This document shows, piece after piece, positions 54,677 through 62,119 of a stretch of DNA of 64,000 nucleotides. The notes under the pieces are model-generated. The model worked only from the letters and a program-made list of their open reading frames with translations, did not search any database and had not been told where the DNA came from. Numbering within the stretch: position 1 is the first letter of the stretch; each line of letters opens with the position of its first letter. Source of the DNA: Symploca sp. SIO1C2 (lineage in GTDB: Bacteria; Cyanobacteriota; Cyanobacteriia; Cyanobacteriales; Coleofasciculaceae); the NCBI GenBank assembly GCA_010672925.1, contig JAAHFP010000025.1, forward strand, positions 1 through 64,000, in the 5' to 3' direction. The position numbers were made by a program, and so were the translations under genes.

Positions 54677-54903
54677 TCAAGATCCTCAAGATTGACTTCA
54701 ATCATATTCGTCCCATTTTCAACATTTTTTATGGCTTTAAGTAAACGTTGCTGATTTGCTTCCGACTTGGAGAGATAGGCTGTTTCATCAACATCATAGA
54801 CGATAATCTCTATTTCTCTATCCTGAAACAGAGTTTTGAGTGACTCTAGAAAATTTTGGTTTAGATCCCTCGCATTGAGACGGAATAAACTCTCCATACT
54901 CAT
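54673..54903 (-). CDS. YoeB-type antitoxin, copy 2, leading the MntA-HepT operon
   Basis: 76 residues, nearly identical to the copy at 53756 (RLNARDLNQNFLESLKTLF; NMIEVNLEDLE). Its usual toxin partner is replaced by mntA at exactly the same ATGA overlap. The upstream 40 bp are also duplicated, so the promoter and operator came with it. It may now repress the mntA-hepT genes, and it may neutralise YoeB toxins encoded elsewhere. Confidence 0.78.
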   Translation of the reverse strand: MSMESLFRLNARDLNQNFLESLKTLFQDREIEIIVYDVDETAYLSKSEANQQRLLKAIKNVENGTNMIEVNLEDLE

Positions 54904-55065
54904 CAGCTGTGAACAGTTGCGCTTTATTATAGCGCTTCTCAGTTATATGAATACGGAGTTTTAAACCCAATTATTTTGGTAAATTATCAGGCGATATCTC
55001 AACAAGACCTTTGCTCTCAAAGGAAGTACGATGTAAAAATCCCTCACTAGGAAGACATAACTGGT

Positions 55066-56259
55066 ATGGCGATGATCCGCGAGGTTGAAATTCGAGGCTT
55101 TAAGTCCATCTACTCTGCCAATATTCAACTCGGAAGAGTCAATTGCTTCATTGGGGCTAACGGGGTTGGAAAAAGCAACTTACTTGAAGCGGTGGGAGTG
55201 TTGGGAGCCGCTGCCAATGGTACAGTGGATGACGAAAGTCTCTTGCGTCGTGGAGTTCGGGCTGGTTTACCCCGTCTCTACAAAAGCTCCTTTATTTCTG
55301 ACTGCACCCCTGCTCATATTGCCATTGGAGTCACAACTCAAACAAAGGCAGAATACCGGGTTTCATTGCTCAATCCTCTTGATTCTCCTGAACCGGCCTG
55401 GTCTTACAAAACAGAAGTCTTAGGTGATGGTCAAACACAAATTGTTTCTGATGGCGTCCGCGATCGCAAAAACCTCAACCCTAAGGCTGGTCTTGCTGCT
55501 TTGCAGATCGTTGATTTAGAACCCACTAACCCTGCTGCACAGTTAATGCAGCGCCTGCAAGAATTTGCAATTTATTGCCCTAATACTCCCATCTTGCGTG
55601 GAATTGTACCAGACCAGCAATCTCGTCTACCGATTGGACTCAGTGGTGGACAACTACCCGAAGGGTTTGCTGCTTTGTGTCAGCACCTAGAGGATGATGG
55701 AGAAGAAGGTGAGGACATTTTAGAGCAAGTTCTTGAGTTGATTGATTGGGTAGCCGATATTCAAACAACTAGCCACGGAACTGACTTACTATCTCCCAAA
55801 GTACCTCGCACTCAGCTACTCCTGAAATTCAGCGATCGCTTTATGCGGAAAAGCCGTAACGAACTAACCGCCTATGATGCCAGTGAAGGTGCACTCTACA
55901 TCCTTTTTGCAGCTTTGCTCTGCCTTTTGCCCAAAGCTCCTCGAATGTTCGCCATTGATAATCTAGACCAAGCTTTGAATCCAGGCTTACTGAAAGTGCT
56001 CATTTCTCGGTTGGCTGATTGGCTTGATTATAATGACCCAGATCGACAACTGCTGTTTACTGTCCACAATCCTGCTGCCTTGGATGGCTTGAATTTATCA
56101 GATCCTGAGGTTTACCTGTTTGCTGTGGAACGCAATAGTAATGGCCAAACTGTTATGCGTCGTCTAACCTTAACTCCTGAGCTAATTAAACTCAATGAGC
56201 AATATCCCCTATCTCGTTTGTGGCTTATGGGGCATTTAGGAGCTGTGCCCAATGTCTGA
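55066..56259 (+). CDS. AAA_21-type ATPase of a two-gene defence-like system
   Basis: 397 residues. IREVEIRGFKSIYSANIQLG then Walker A GANGVGKSN (about residue 32); near 300 the Walker B-like region reads FAIDNLDQALNPGLLKVLISR with Asp-Asn in place of Asp-Glu, and LFTVHNPAALDGL holds the switch His. It is the type that is usually followed by a Toprim- or DUF4276-type partner. The start of such a gene overlaps the stop here (56252), but it is only 13 codons long. The replacement of the catalytic Glu of Walker B by Asn may slow or abolish hydrolysis, although this subgroup often has variants there. Confidence 0.8.
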   Translation: MAMIREVEIRGFKSIYSANIQLGRVNCFIGANGVGKSNLLEAVGVLGAAANGTVDDESLLRRGVRAGLPRLYKSSFISDCTPAHIAIGVTTQTKAEYRVSLLNPLDSPEPAWSYKTEVLGDGQTQIVSDGVRDRKNLNPKAGLAALQIVDLEPTNPAAQLMQRLQEFAIYCPNTPILRGIVPDQQSRLPIGLSGGQLPEGFAALCQHLEDDGEEGEDILEQVLELIDWVADIQTTSHGTDLLSPKVPRTQLLLKFSDRFMRKSRNELTAYDASEGALYILFAALLCLLPKAPRMFAIDNLDQALNPGLLKVLISRLADWLDYNDPDRQLLFTVHNPAALDGLNLSDPEVYLFAVERNSNGQTVMRRLTLTPELIKLNEQYPLSRLWLMGHLGAVPNV

Positions 56260-56290
56260 ACTACGCATTGCCTTAGTAGCTCCACATTGA
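56252..56290 (+). pseudogene. Truncated partner gene of the ATPase
   Basis: ATG 56252 overlaps the ATPase stop by 8 bp and reads MSELRIALVAPH, then TGA at 56288-56290. RIALVA is like the first beta strand of DUF4276/Toprim-like partners (usually RIALVxEGPTD). All residues after that strand are lost. The identification rests on position and six residues. Confidence 0.5.
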
Positions 56291-56309
56291 AGTATTGGCT
56301 GAATAGAAG

Positions 56310-56924
56310 TTATTCTGCTGTCATAGATTCGCTGATACCGTAGGCTAAGATTCCCAAAATCTTATTGACATCGTTAAGAAAATACTCTCCTAAATCGATT
56401 TCAACGGTTTGCTTTTCTAATTTTAAAAATTTCCAGATACTGCCTGTGGTTATTGTCCCGTAAATCGTCTTGATTTTATTCTCTTCACGCTCATTAAAAA
56501 TTTGAGCAGCTAACATTTCAGCGATACATTGCCCTAGGCCAGCGTTGAGATTTTCTTTTTTTGCCTCGACAATAATGGTAACAGGTGCAGTAAGGAGTAA
56601 TAGCTCTGGAGAACGGCTAATGAGAAAGTCACAATTTCCATTTAACCCTTGGGCTGGTTCAACGTTAAAATCTACACCAGAAAATAAACTGATGCTTTGG
56701 TGCAACTGCTTTCTGAGTTCGATTAAGATTGGGGCGATAATCATTTCAGAGCGTGATTTTTCCGTATTGCTAGCTAGTGCTAAGGGAACGTTATAGTCTA
56801 AAGTTTCTGTGAGGTAATTACTACATTCAAGTTCAGGTGTCGATGAAAACATCTTGACTTTATCTAAAAGAGTTAAGTCAAAGGTTTTGACTACTTTATC
56901 TAAACTAAAGTCACTGTAGGACAT
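56310..56924 (-). CDS. Stand-alone PD-(D/E)XK-like nuclease domain protein
   Basis: 204 residues. GLNGNCDFLISRSPELLLL, then VTIIVEAKKENLNAGLGQCIAEMLAA, gives the D...ExK...Q order of a PD-(D/E)XK fold like that of restriction R subunits. No helicase or ATPase domain is attached. The gene at 56947 ends 22 bp upstream and has a similar core, so the two form an operon. Could be a defence component or a solitary remnant family. Confidence 0.65.
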   Translation of the reverse strand: MSYSDFSLDKVVKTFDLTLLDKVKMFSSTPELECSNYLTETLDYNVPLALASNTEKSRSEMIIAPILIELRKQLHQSISLFSGVDFNVEPAQGLNGNCDFLISRSPELLLLTAPVTIIVEAKKENLNAGLGQCIAEMLAAQIFNEREENKIKTIYGTITTGSIWKFLKLEKQTVEIDLGEYFLNDVNKILGILAYGISESMTAE

Positions 56925-56946
56925 ATCTTTGGCTCCTGTTTCTTCG

Positions 56947-57591
56947 TTAGATATCAGTTTGCAGCATGATTTGTCTAACTTGTTTCAGGACGCGCATGAT
57001 ATCATATAGTTGATTACGGTTGGGGAGTAGCAAGGAAAAAATATTAGATAAATCGTATTGTGGGTTATTGTGACTTAACAGTTTAATAAATTGGAATTCA
57101 TCGCCATTGGTAATTAATCCATAGACAGGGCGTTCTCGGTTAGGGTTTGCCATCATGTAAGTGAGGGCTTGGGGTAGGGCAACAGAGAAGGCGATGGTTG
57201 ATTTAGACTCAACAACTAATACCCAGAGTTGTTGCTGAATAATTAAAGTATCAATACGCCCTCTGAGTAACTCATCCCTGTCTTCTAGGAGTAGCTTAAC
57301 TTCCGGTTCTGTGGTGATCAAGAAGGGTTCGTCGTATAAAGCAGCAAGGCTTAATAAGGGGGAGATGACTAAGTGATTGATGGTTCCTTCTGCTAAAGAA
57401 CCACGTTTTCGATGGCGCAGAAATCGGTTTCTAATTTGGTCTAATGTGGCTATTTCAAAGTCGGTTAGTTCGGGTAAGTCTTGATGCCATTCTGAGAAAA
57501 ATTGTTGGTTTTCTGTAGGATGAAGATTAAATCTTTCTTCTAGGTCATCTAGACTAGTGATTGTTTTTGATATAGGTTTTGTCTGTACCAT
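56947..57591 (-). CDS. HsdR_N-like PD-(D/E)XK protein
   Basis: 214 residues. LLRGRIDTLIIQQQLWVLVVESKS with ALPQALTYMM follows D...ExK...Q and resembles the nuclease part of type I restriction R subunits, without the helicase. EGTINHLVISPLLSLAALYDEPFLI is the usual lead-in. It is first in the two-gene operon with 56310-56924. Single-domain proteins of this sort are common in cyanobacteria; no role has been assigned. Confidence 0.7.
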   Translation of the reverse strand: MVQTKPISKTITSLDDLEERFNLHPTENQQFFSEWHQDLPELTDFEIATLDQIRNRFLRHRKRGSLAEGTINHLVISPLLSLAALYDEPFLITTEPEVKLLLEDRDELLRGRIDTLIIQQQLWVLVVESKSTIAFSVALPQALTYMMANPNRERPVYGLITNGDEFQFIKLLSHNNPQYDLSNIFSLLLPNRNQLYDIMRVLKQVRQIMLQTDI

Positions 57592-57913
57592 AGTTTGATA
57601 AATTGCTTTAAGGTCACGTTTAGGGTCATTGGTGTCAATTTAAACCTAGACATAGCTGGCTAGTTTGATGACCTAACTCACCTTGGATTCAAATCCAAGG
57701 CTAATAGCTTAAGTCCATTAAAATGGACTAAATTTTTTGGCCTCACCTTAAGTTAGTCATCTAAAGATGACTTGAGCTATGAGCCGGTCGTTTGAACGAC
57801 CGGCGGGATAAGGTTTTCACTTTAAGTTGACACCAATGGTTTAGGGTAACCCTTAAGGTATTTAGTGAAATCTTAATACAACATGCCCCTACGATGTGTG
57901 AATTTAATTCACA
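57592..57913. other. Intergenic region at the right edge of the accessory island
   Basis: Mostly occupied by the family 2 element at 57627-57838. The remaining 75 bp before the ccs1-like stop codon has no visible feature. Confidence 0.6.
57627..57838. mobile_element. MITE-like structured element, family 2, copy D2
   Basis: 212 bp. The ends CATTGGTGTCAA and TTGACACCAATG are perfect complements, and an exact 9-bp duplication GTTTAGGGT lies outside (57618-57626 and 57839-57847). Four hairpins: CCTTGGATTCAAATCCAAGG (57681-57700), AGTCCATT/AATGGACT (57712-57730), AGTCATCTAAAGATGACT (57755-57772) and CCGGTCGTTTGAACGACCGG (57784-57803). The last one differs from copy D1 by a paired change that keeps the stem. 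Confidence 0.85.
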
Positions 57914-59701
57914 CTAGACATTAGTTACAACTTCTGGGGTTGTAGTTTCAACTAGAGGATTTTCAGATTTGGGTTGGGGAGTTGAGAGTTTCTTTGCCAG
58001 CATAGGACCATAAAACATGACGGCAATTCCTAATACTACTAAACCTGAACCACTCCAAGTTAGTGCTGTTACCCAAGCAGGTTCTCGTTTAACTTGCAGA
58101 GTCGATTGTTGTAAGTCTCCAGGATTCCAGGAGGCTTGAGCAATTTTCCAGCCTTTGTACCAGGTGGGGTGATTCATCCAAACTCGACGTTGCTCACTGA
58201 AACTGTCGTGGGGATCAATGATGCGAATTTTACTAGTCCACATGGCGACAGATTCTGAACCTTCATTGCGTTCAACGATAAAGTCTTCTAATTTAATAGC
58301 AAAGGGTAGTTGTAGTAGTTTGGGACTAAAGGCTGCTAGCCACTCCTCGTTAGCATCTGCCACTACGGTAGGTTCTCCCCAAGGTAACCAGGTTTGAGTA
58401 CCACTAGGCAGTTTTACTAATAGGGCAGGAAGTCCCTCAACATTAGGTCCCTCAACATTAGCATCAGCAACAGGAATTACTTCTCGTTGGAGTTGTGCTT
58501 GAGGAATAAATTGTTCTAAGGTAATTTGAAAATCCGCCCAGCCAGGATTAACTGATTGTCCTATTTTGAGATTTCCCGATTTGAATCCTTGAGATGAATT
58601 TGCCCTGTAGTACAGTTCCTCTGCTGCGGTAACAATTACATTGAAGTAATCCTGGGTTGGCTGTGGGGAAATTTGATACTCGATGTCGAGATCCTCGATT
58701 GGCTCCCCTGACACTAATCCTCGAACTGGAGGTAAACCTTGACGTCCGAACACAAACCATTGTTCAGTACTATCTAGGGTAGTTAGTTGGAGTTTAACGG
58801 CAGGATTACGCAGGGTATTAGAGGCAGAAGTCGGTTGGTTGTTACTGTCGAGACGAAAATCTGGCCAAAAATTGACTACTTTGAGGGTTAAGTTACCTAA
58901 TTCAACTGACTCATCATTATTAAGGTTAATCCCGATAGTCTGTTGTTGTTCTTGAAAACTAACCTGCAACTTGCCCCAAGGAGATTCCTCTGTTTTACTG
59001 GGAGGCGATAGTAAAGATTGCAACTCTGAGTCACTCTCTGCTGCCAAAATTTCTAATTCCGCAGGACCAAGGGAAATTTTACTATACCCACTCGGTGCGA
59101 TCGCTAACCAACGGTCTAATTTTTGTCCCATCCTAGAGCTGGTTAAGCTAAGGTTAACAGCAGGATCCTTAACAGTTCCTCCTGGATTAAAGCGGACGGT
59201 TTTGATTGCTTGGTCAGTATAGTTGATTAGGGAGACTTGACCAACTTGATGAGGACTGAGGGAACCATCAGCTTTTACCCAAACATTCCCTTTGGTTACC
59301 TCACCGTTAGGAGACATCACTTCCAACAAGTCCCCTTCTACCCGAATCTGACTATTCGCACCTGCATCGGTTCGCACGAGTAACATGCCTTCTGAGCCTA
59401 AGTGAATTACCGCTGCTGCTCCAGCAATGATAATAATTAGTCCAGTATGAGTTAAAGCAAAACCAATTTTCCTCGCTCCTCGCCAAGGATAACGCGACAA
59501 CGCCGATGCTCCCAAATTCATAGCCAGGAGAAACATTAAAGCGCCAAACCAGGGACTTTTATAGATTTGTTGTTGAACAGTAGTTGAACCAACTTGGGAT
59601 TCGTAAAAGGTTGCTCCAATAAGGATAATGACGATGGCAGTTAGTAACGGTACTGCTAGTTTGATTGAGCCCAGAAAACGAAAAATAGGATTGGATTTCA
59701 T
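57914..59701 (-). CDS. ResB/Ccs1-type cytochrome c maturation protein
   Basis: 595 residues from ATG 59701 (KSNPIFRFLGSIKLAVPLL); the open frame upstream runs into a mobile element. Three N-terminal transmembrane helices (LLTAIVIILIGATFYES, FGALMFLLAMNLGASAL, LIIIIAGAAAVIHLGSEG), a large lumenal or periplasmic part, and a last helix near 560 (WSGSGLVVLGIAVMFYGPML) are the ResB/Ccs1 plan. It works with CcsA in System II to deliver haem to CXXCH apocytochromes. CcsA is not in the window. It is longer than the photosynthetic Ccs1 and sits behind multihaem cytochrome genes, so it is probably dedicated to them. Confidence 0.82.
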   Translation of the reverse strand: MKSNPIFRFLGSIKLAVPLLTAIVIILIGATFYESQVGSTTVQQQIYKSPWFGALMFLLAMNLGASALSRYPWRGARKIGFALTHTGLIIIIAGAAAVIHLGSEGMLLVRTDAGANSQIRVEGDLLEVMSPNGEVTKGNVWVKADGSLSPHQVGQVSLINYTDQAIKTVRFNPGGTVKDPAVNLSLTSSRMGQKLDRWLAIAPSGYSKISLGPAELEILAAESDSELQSLLSPPSKTEESPWGKLQVSFQEQQQTIGINLNNDESVELGNLTLKVVNFWPDFRLDSNNQPTSASNTLRNPAVKLQLTTLDSTEQWFVFGRQGLPPVRGLVSGEPIEDLDIEYQISPQPTQDYFNVIVTAAEELYYRANSSQGFKSGNLKIGQSVNPGWADFQITLEQFIPQAQLQREVIPVADANVEGPNVEGLPALLVKLPSGTQTWLPWGEPTVVADANEEWLAAFSPKLLQLPFAIKLEDFIVERNEGSESVAMWTSKIRIIDPHDSFSEQRRVWMNHPTWYKGWKIAQASWNPGDLQQSTLQVKREPAWVTALTWSGSGLVVLGIAVMFYGPMLAKKLSTPQPKSENPLVETTTPEVVTNV

Positions 59702-60022
59702 AAGACAGGTGGCAGGTAGTAGGTGGCAGGTGGTAGGTATTGGTATCAGCTTAAGGCCGAAACCCTTATTCTGCCGGTCACTCAAGTTCCTTTTCTTGTA
59801 GCTCAAGTCATCTAAAGATGACTAACTTAAGGTAAAGCAGAAAAATTTAGTCTATTTCAATGGACTTAAGCTATTAGCCTTGGATTTGAATCCAAGGTGG
59901 GTTAGGTCATCAACTAGCCAGCTATGTTTAAGCTTAAGTTGACACCAATGGGTGGTAGGTAGCAGCAGGATCCATTTACCATGAATTCCCAATTCCCAAT
60001 TTCCCATTCTAAATTCTAAATT
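59702..60022. other. Intergenic region in the multihaem cluster with mobile element
   Basis: Holds a family 2 element (59738-59950), flanked by GGTGGTAGG/GGTGGCAGG repeats, and an AAATTCT repeat near 60008-60040. Confidence 0.6.
59738..59950. mobile_element. MITE-like structured element, family 2, copy D3 (inverted)
   Basis: 213 bp, in reverse orientation to D2. The right end TTAAGTTGACACCAATG is intact and the left end TATTGGTATCAGCTTAA has three changes. The flanking 9-mers are both GGTGGTAGG (59729-59737 and 59951-59959), although they lie in a GGTGGTAGG-type repeat, which weakens that evidence. Three hairpins are kept and the fourth has decayed. Confidence 0.7.
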
Positions 60023-60475
60023 CTAAATTCTAAATTCTTTTAAAGTATCTTCAATAACAAATCCTGGCACTTTCCCAATCAAAGTATCTGCTATCTCGTG
60101 ATTGGCTCTCAAAAATGTCAAATGAGGCACACCAGTAACTTGATAAGTCTGTATCTGTGGCTGCCACTGAGGGTCATCAATATTGAGCATAGTAAAATTA
60201 ACCGATTCTCCATATTCTTGGTGGAGTTGCTCTAAGGTAGACGCCAGAGATTGACAAGTTTGACACCAATCAGCATAAAATTCAATCAAACTTGGCTTCC
60301 CATTACTCATGGCAACTTCATAAGGTACAGCATCTCGTGCCATGGTTTTGAGGGTAGCCAAATTAGTAAGAGATGAATGAACTACAGGAGAAAAGTCTCG
60401 ATTAGCAATTCCTACAATTCCTATAATCAGTAATAGTGAAGCTAATAAAGGTAGTAATAAGGTTTTTTTTAACAT
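60023..60475 (-). CDS. Membrane-anchored thioredoxin-like protein
   Basis: 150 residues. An N-terminal helix (LLLPLLASLLLIIGIVGIA) anchors or exports it. EFYADWCQTCQSLAST has the CXXC redox centre WCQTC, and VTGVPHLTF holds the cis-Pro. It resembles HCF164/TxlA and ResA-type proteins that keep apocytochrome cysteines reduced for haem attachment. The position between the ResB gene and a cytochrome b-like gene fits that role. Confidence 0.85.
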   Translation of the reverse strand: MLKKTLLLPLLASLLLIIGIVGIANRDFSPVVHSSLTNLATLKTMARDAVPYEVAMSNGKPSLIEFYADWCQTCQSLASTLEQLHQEYGESVNFTMLNIDDPQWQPQIQTYQVTGVPHLTFLRANHEIADTLIGKVPGFVIEDTLKEFRI

Positions 60476-60568
60476 TGAGGATTTAAAAACAGTTATGTGG
60501 GTATGTAGGGGCCTTCACGAAGCGCAACTGGCAAGATGCCAGTTCCACAATCTATTCCCCATTCCCAA

Positions 60569-61180
60569 TTACTGATAATAGTACGCAATTATTATATGAA
60601 TAATCAACATAACGAAAAAGGCGCTAACTAAGAAAATATGGGTATTCAACCAAATAAGGCGTAGGTTACGAATTAGTACCCCCTTAGGAATTAGCTTTTT
60701 CTGGTTTAAACCATCAGCTTTCATCCCGGCCAAACTAAAAACTCTTTGGGGAGATTCTAAGATACCTACTTCTGCCACAGCACCGACTAAAGCCGATAAA
60801 ACAACCCCAAAAAACACCCAGAGGAAGATGGCATTGAAATTTAAACCTTGGCTACCCACTGTATGAATCAAGGTTGTTGCCAACAAAACAATGCCCACAA
60901 TAATATGTAAACTGCGCCAAAATGTCAGAGAACCTGGTACTTTTACCTTGATTTTCCAGCCGTTACCCCGCTTCCTCGCTACCAGAATCATCTCCAAAAG
61001 AACAAAGAATAAGGAAACGTATCCAGTAATCTGCTTATATAAATTTTCTTGAAGCGTTAAGTGCAAGTCAAAATTGCTTTCCCTAAGTAGGGGTAGATAC
61101 CAAGGACTGAGAACAAAAGGAATTAACAGGGCAACACTGACAAACGTCAATATAATTAAAGTTGAAAATTTGATTTTCAT
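60569..61180 (-). CDS. Small membrane cytochrome b-like protein
   Basis: 203 residues with four or five transmembrane helices. Two pairs of His lie in helices: FWRSLHIIVGIVLLATTLIH and LNTHIFLVSAFFVMLIIHII, spaced as for bis-His haem b in cytochrome b561 or ferric-reductase-like proteins. I infer quinol or electron transfer across the membrane for the multihaem proteins of the same operon. No named family is certain. A start at 61180 is reasonable; the upstream 215 bp hold GGGAATT repeats. Confidence 0.65.
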   Translation of the reverse strand: MKIKFSTLIILTFVSVALLIPFVLSPWYLPLLRESNFDLHLTLQENLYKQITGYVSLFFVLLEMILVARKRGNGWKIKVKVPGSLTFWRSLHIIVGIVLLATTLIHTVGSQGLNFNAIFLWVFFGVVLSALVGAVAEVGILESPQRVFSLAGMKADGLNQKKLIPKGVLIRNLRLIWLNTHIFLVSAFFVMLIIHIIIAYYYQ

Positions 61181-61184
61181 ATAA

Positions 61185-61395
61185 TTGGGAATTGGGAATC
61201 GGGAATCGGGAATCGGGAATTGGGAATAAGAGACATCTCCAGAAAAGAAGCTGAAACCCTGATAGGATGTAGGTCAATATTGAGTTTTTGGAGATGTCTA
61301 AACGGTTGTCTTAGGTTAAGTCTGGTAAATTAGCCGAAAATAAATTCCCTATTCCCCATCAAACGACAAACAACCAACAACCAACAACCAACCAA
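61185..61395. repeat. STRR arrays around a 69-bp palindromic element
   Basis: 61185-61226 is a GGGAATC/GGGAATT heptamer array and 61368-61393 a CAACAAC array. The element at 61231-61299 has ends AGACATCTCC and its complement, the same length as the one at 46318-46386. Confidence 0.65.
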
Positions 61396-62055
61396 TTAAG
61401 TTTTCTCAATTGGCAAATTAATCATGACTCCTCCCATCACGTCACCCATCTCGAATACCTTGTCAGGATAACGCTCTAAATGAATAGGATGGGTGTTATG
61501 GCAAGTTACACAAGCTTCAGCAACAGCTATATCCGGATAGAGAGCAGAAAAATAAGTTTGATCTCCTACTTCCTGATAATCTTTGTAAGGTTCACCTGTC
61601 TCATTTACTGCTTCCATCGCTTTCTTTTCAAACTCATTTTTTGGTGCCTGACTATCATTAAGATTCCAGGTAGAAATTAAGTTGTAAGAGAAGGATAGTC
61701 CTGCATCAGCAGCATAGTCAGTGGCGATTTCTGAACCTAAGCGGAACATTTGCGCTGGAAGGGGAATACCATCAGTATTTTCCCAACCTTCCGTGGCTTC
61801 GATTTCGAGTACTCCTTTCTCTTTTTCTTTACCTTCTAGTGTTTTAGCTCGGTTAACTACATGCTTCGTGTATGCTGTACGATCTGCTGCGAGAGTAGTA
61901 TGGACATAATCAGCAACTATTTCTGGGGGAATACCCACAGCTTGCTCCGATGAGCTCCCACCACCACCACAGGCGATGGCAGTAACACAAATAATTGCTG
62001 CTAAAGATATTAGGGCAAGGGTTTTGGCTTTGATTTGACGCAATAAATAGGACAT
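61396..62055 (-). CDS. Tll0287-like (DUF3365) monohaem lipoprotein
   Basis: 219 residues from ATG 62055. The signal peptide ends in a lipobox-like VTAIACGGG, so the Cys is likely lipidated. The domain ends with AEACVTCHNTHP, a single CXXCH haem site, as in Tll0287 and DUF3365 sensor/haem domains. FNLISTWNLNDSQAP-like and YFSALYPDIAV segments are typical. It lies between multihaem cytochromes and the membrane b-type protein, so it may pass electrons between them. Confidence 0.85.
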   Translation of the reverse strand: MSYLLRQIKAKTLALISLAAIICVTAIACGGGGSSSEQAVGIPPEIVADYVHTTLAADRTAYTKHVVNRAKTLEGKEKEKGVLEIEATEGWENTDGIPLPAQMFRLGSEIATDYAADAGLSFSYNLISTWNLNDSQAPKNEFEKKAMEAVNETGEPYKDYQEVGDQTYFSALYPDIAVAEACVTCHNTHPIHLERYPDKVFEMGDVMGGVMINLPIEKT

Positions 62056-62119
62056 ATTTAGTATCGTGAACTCCTCAGGGATTGTTGGAAGAAAATTTTT
62101 CAAGTTACTCTAATTAGAC

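Noticed and set aside
57681-57700. GGATTCAAATCC as a tRNA T-arm
   Set aside because: It is a hairpin of a family 2 element that recurs in three copies; no cloverleaf can be drawn around it.
59702-59806. 35 extra N-terminal codons of the ResB-type gene
   Set aside because: They read through repeats and the end of element D3; the conserved N-terminal helix begins at the ATG at 59701.
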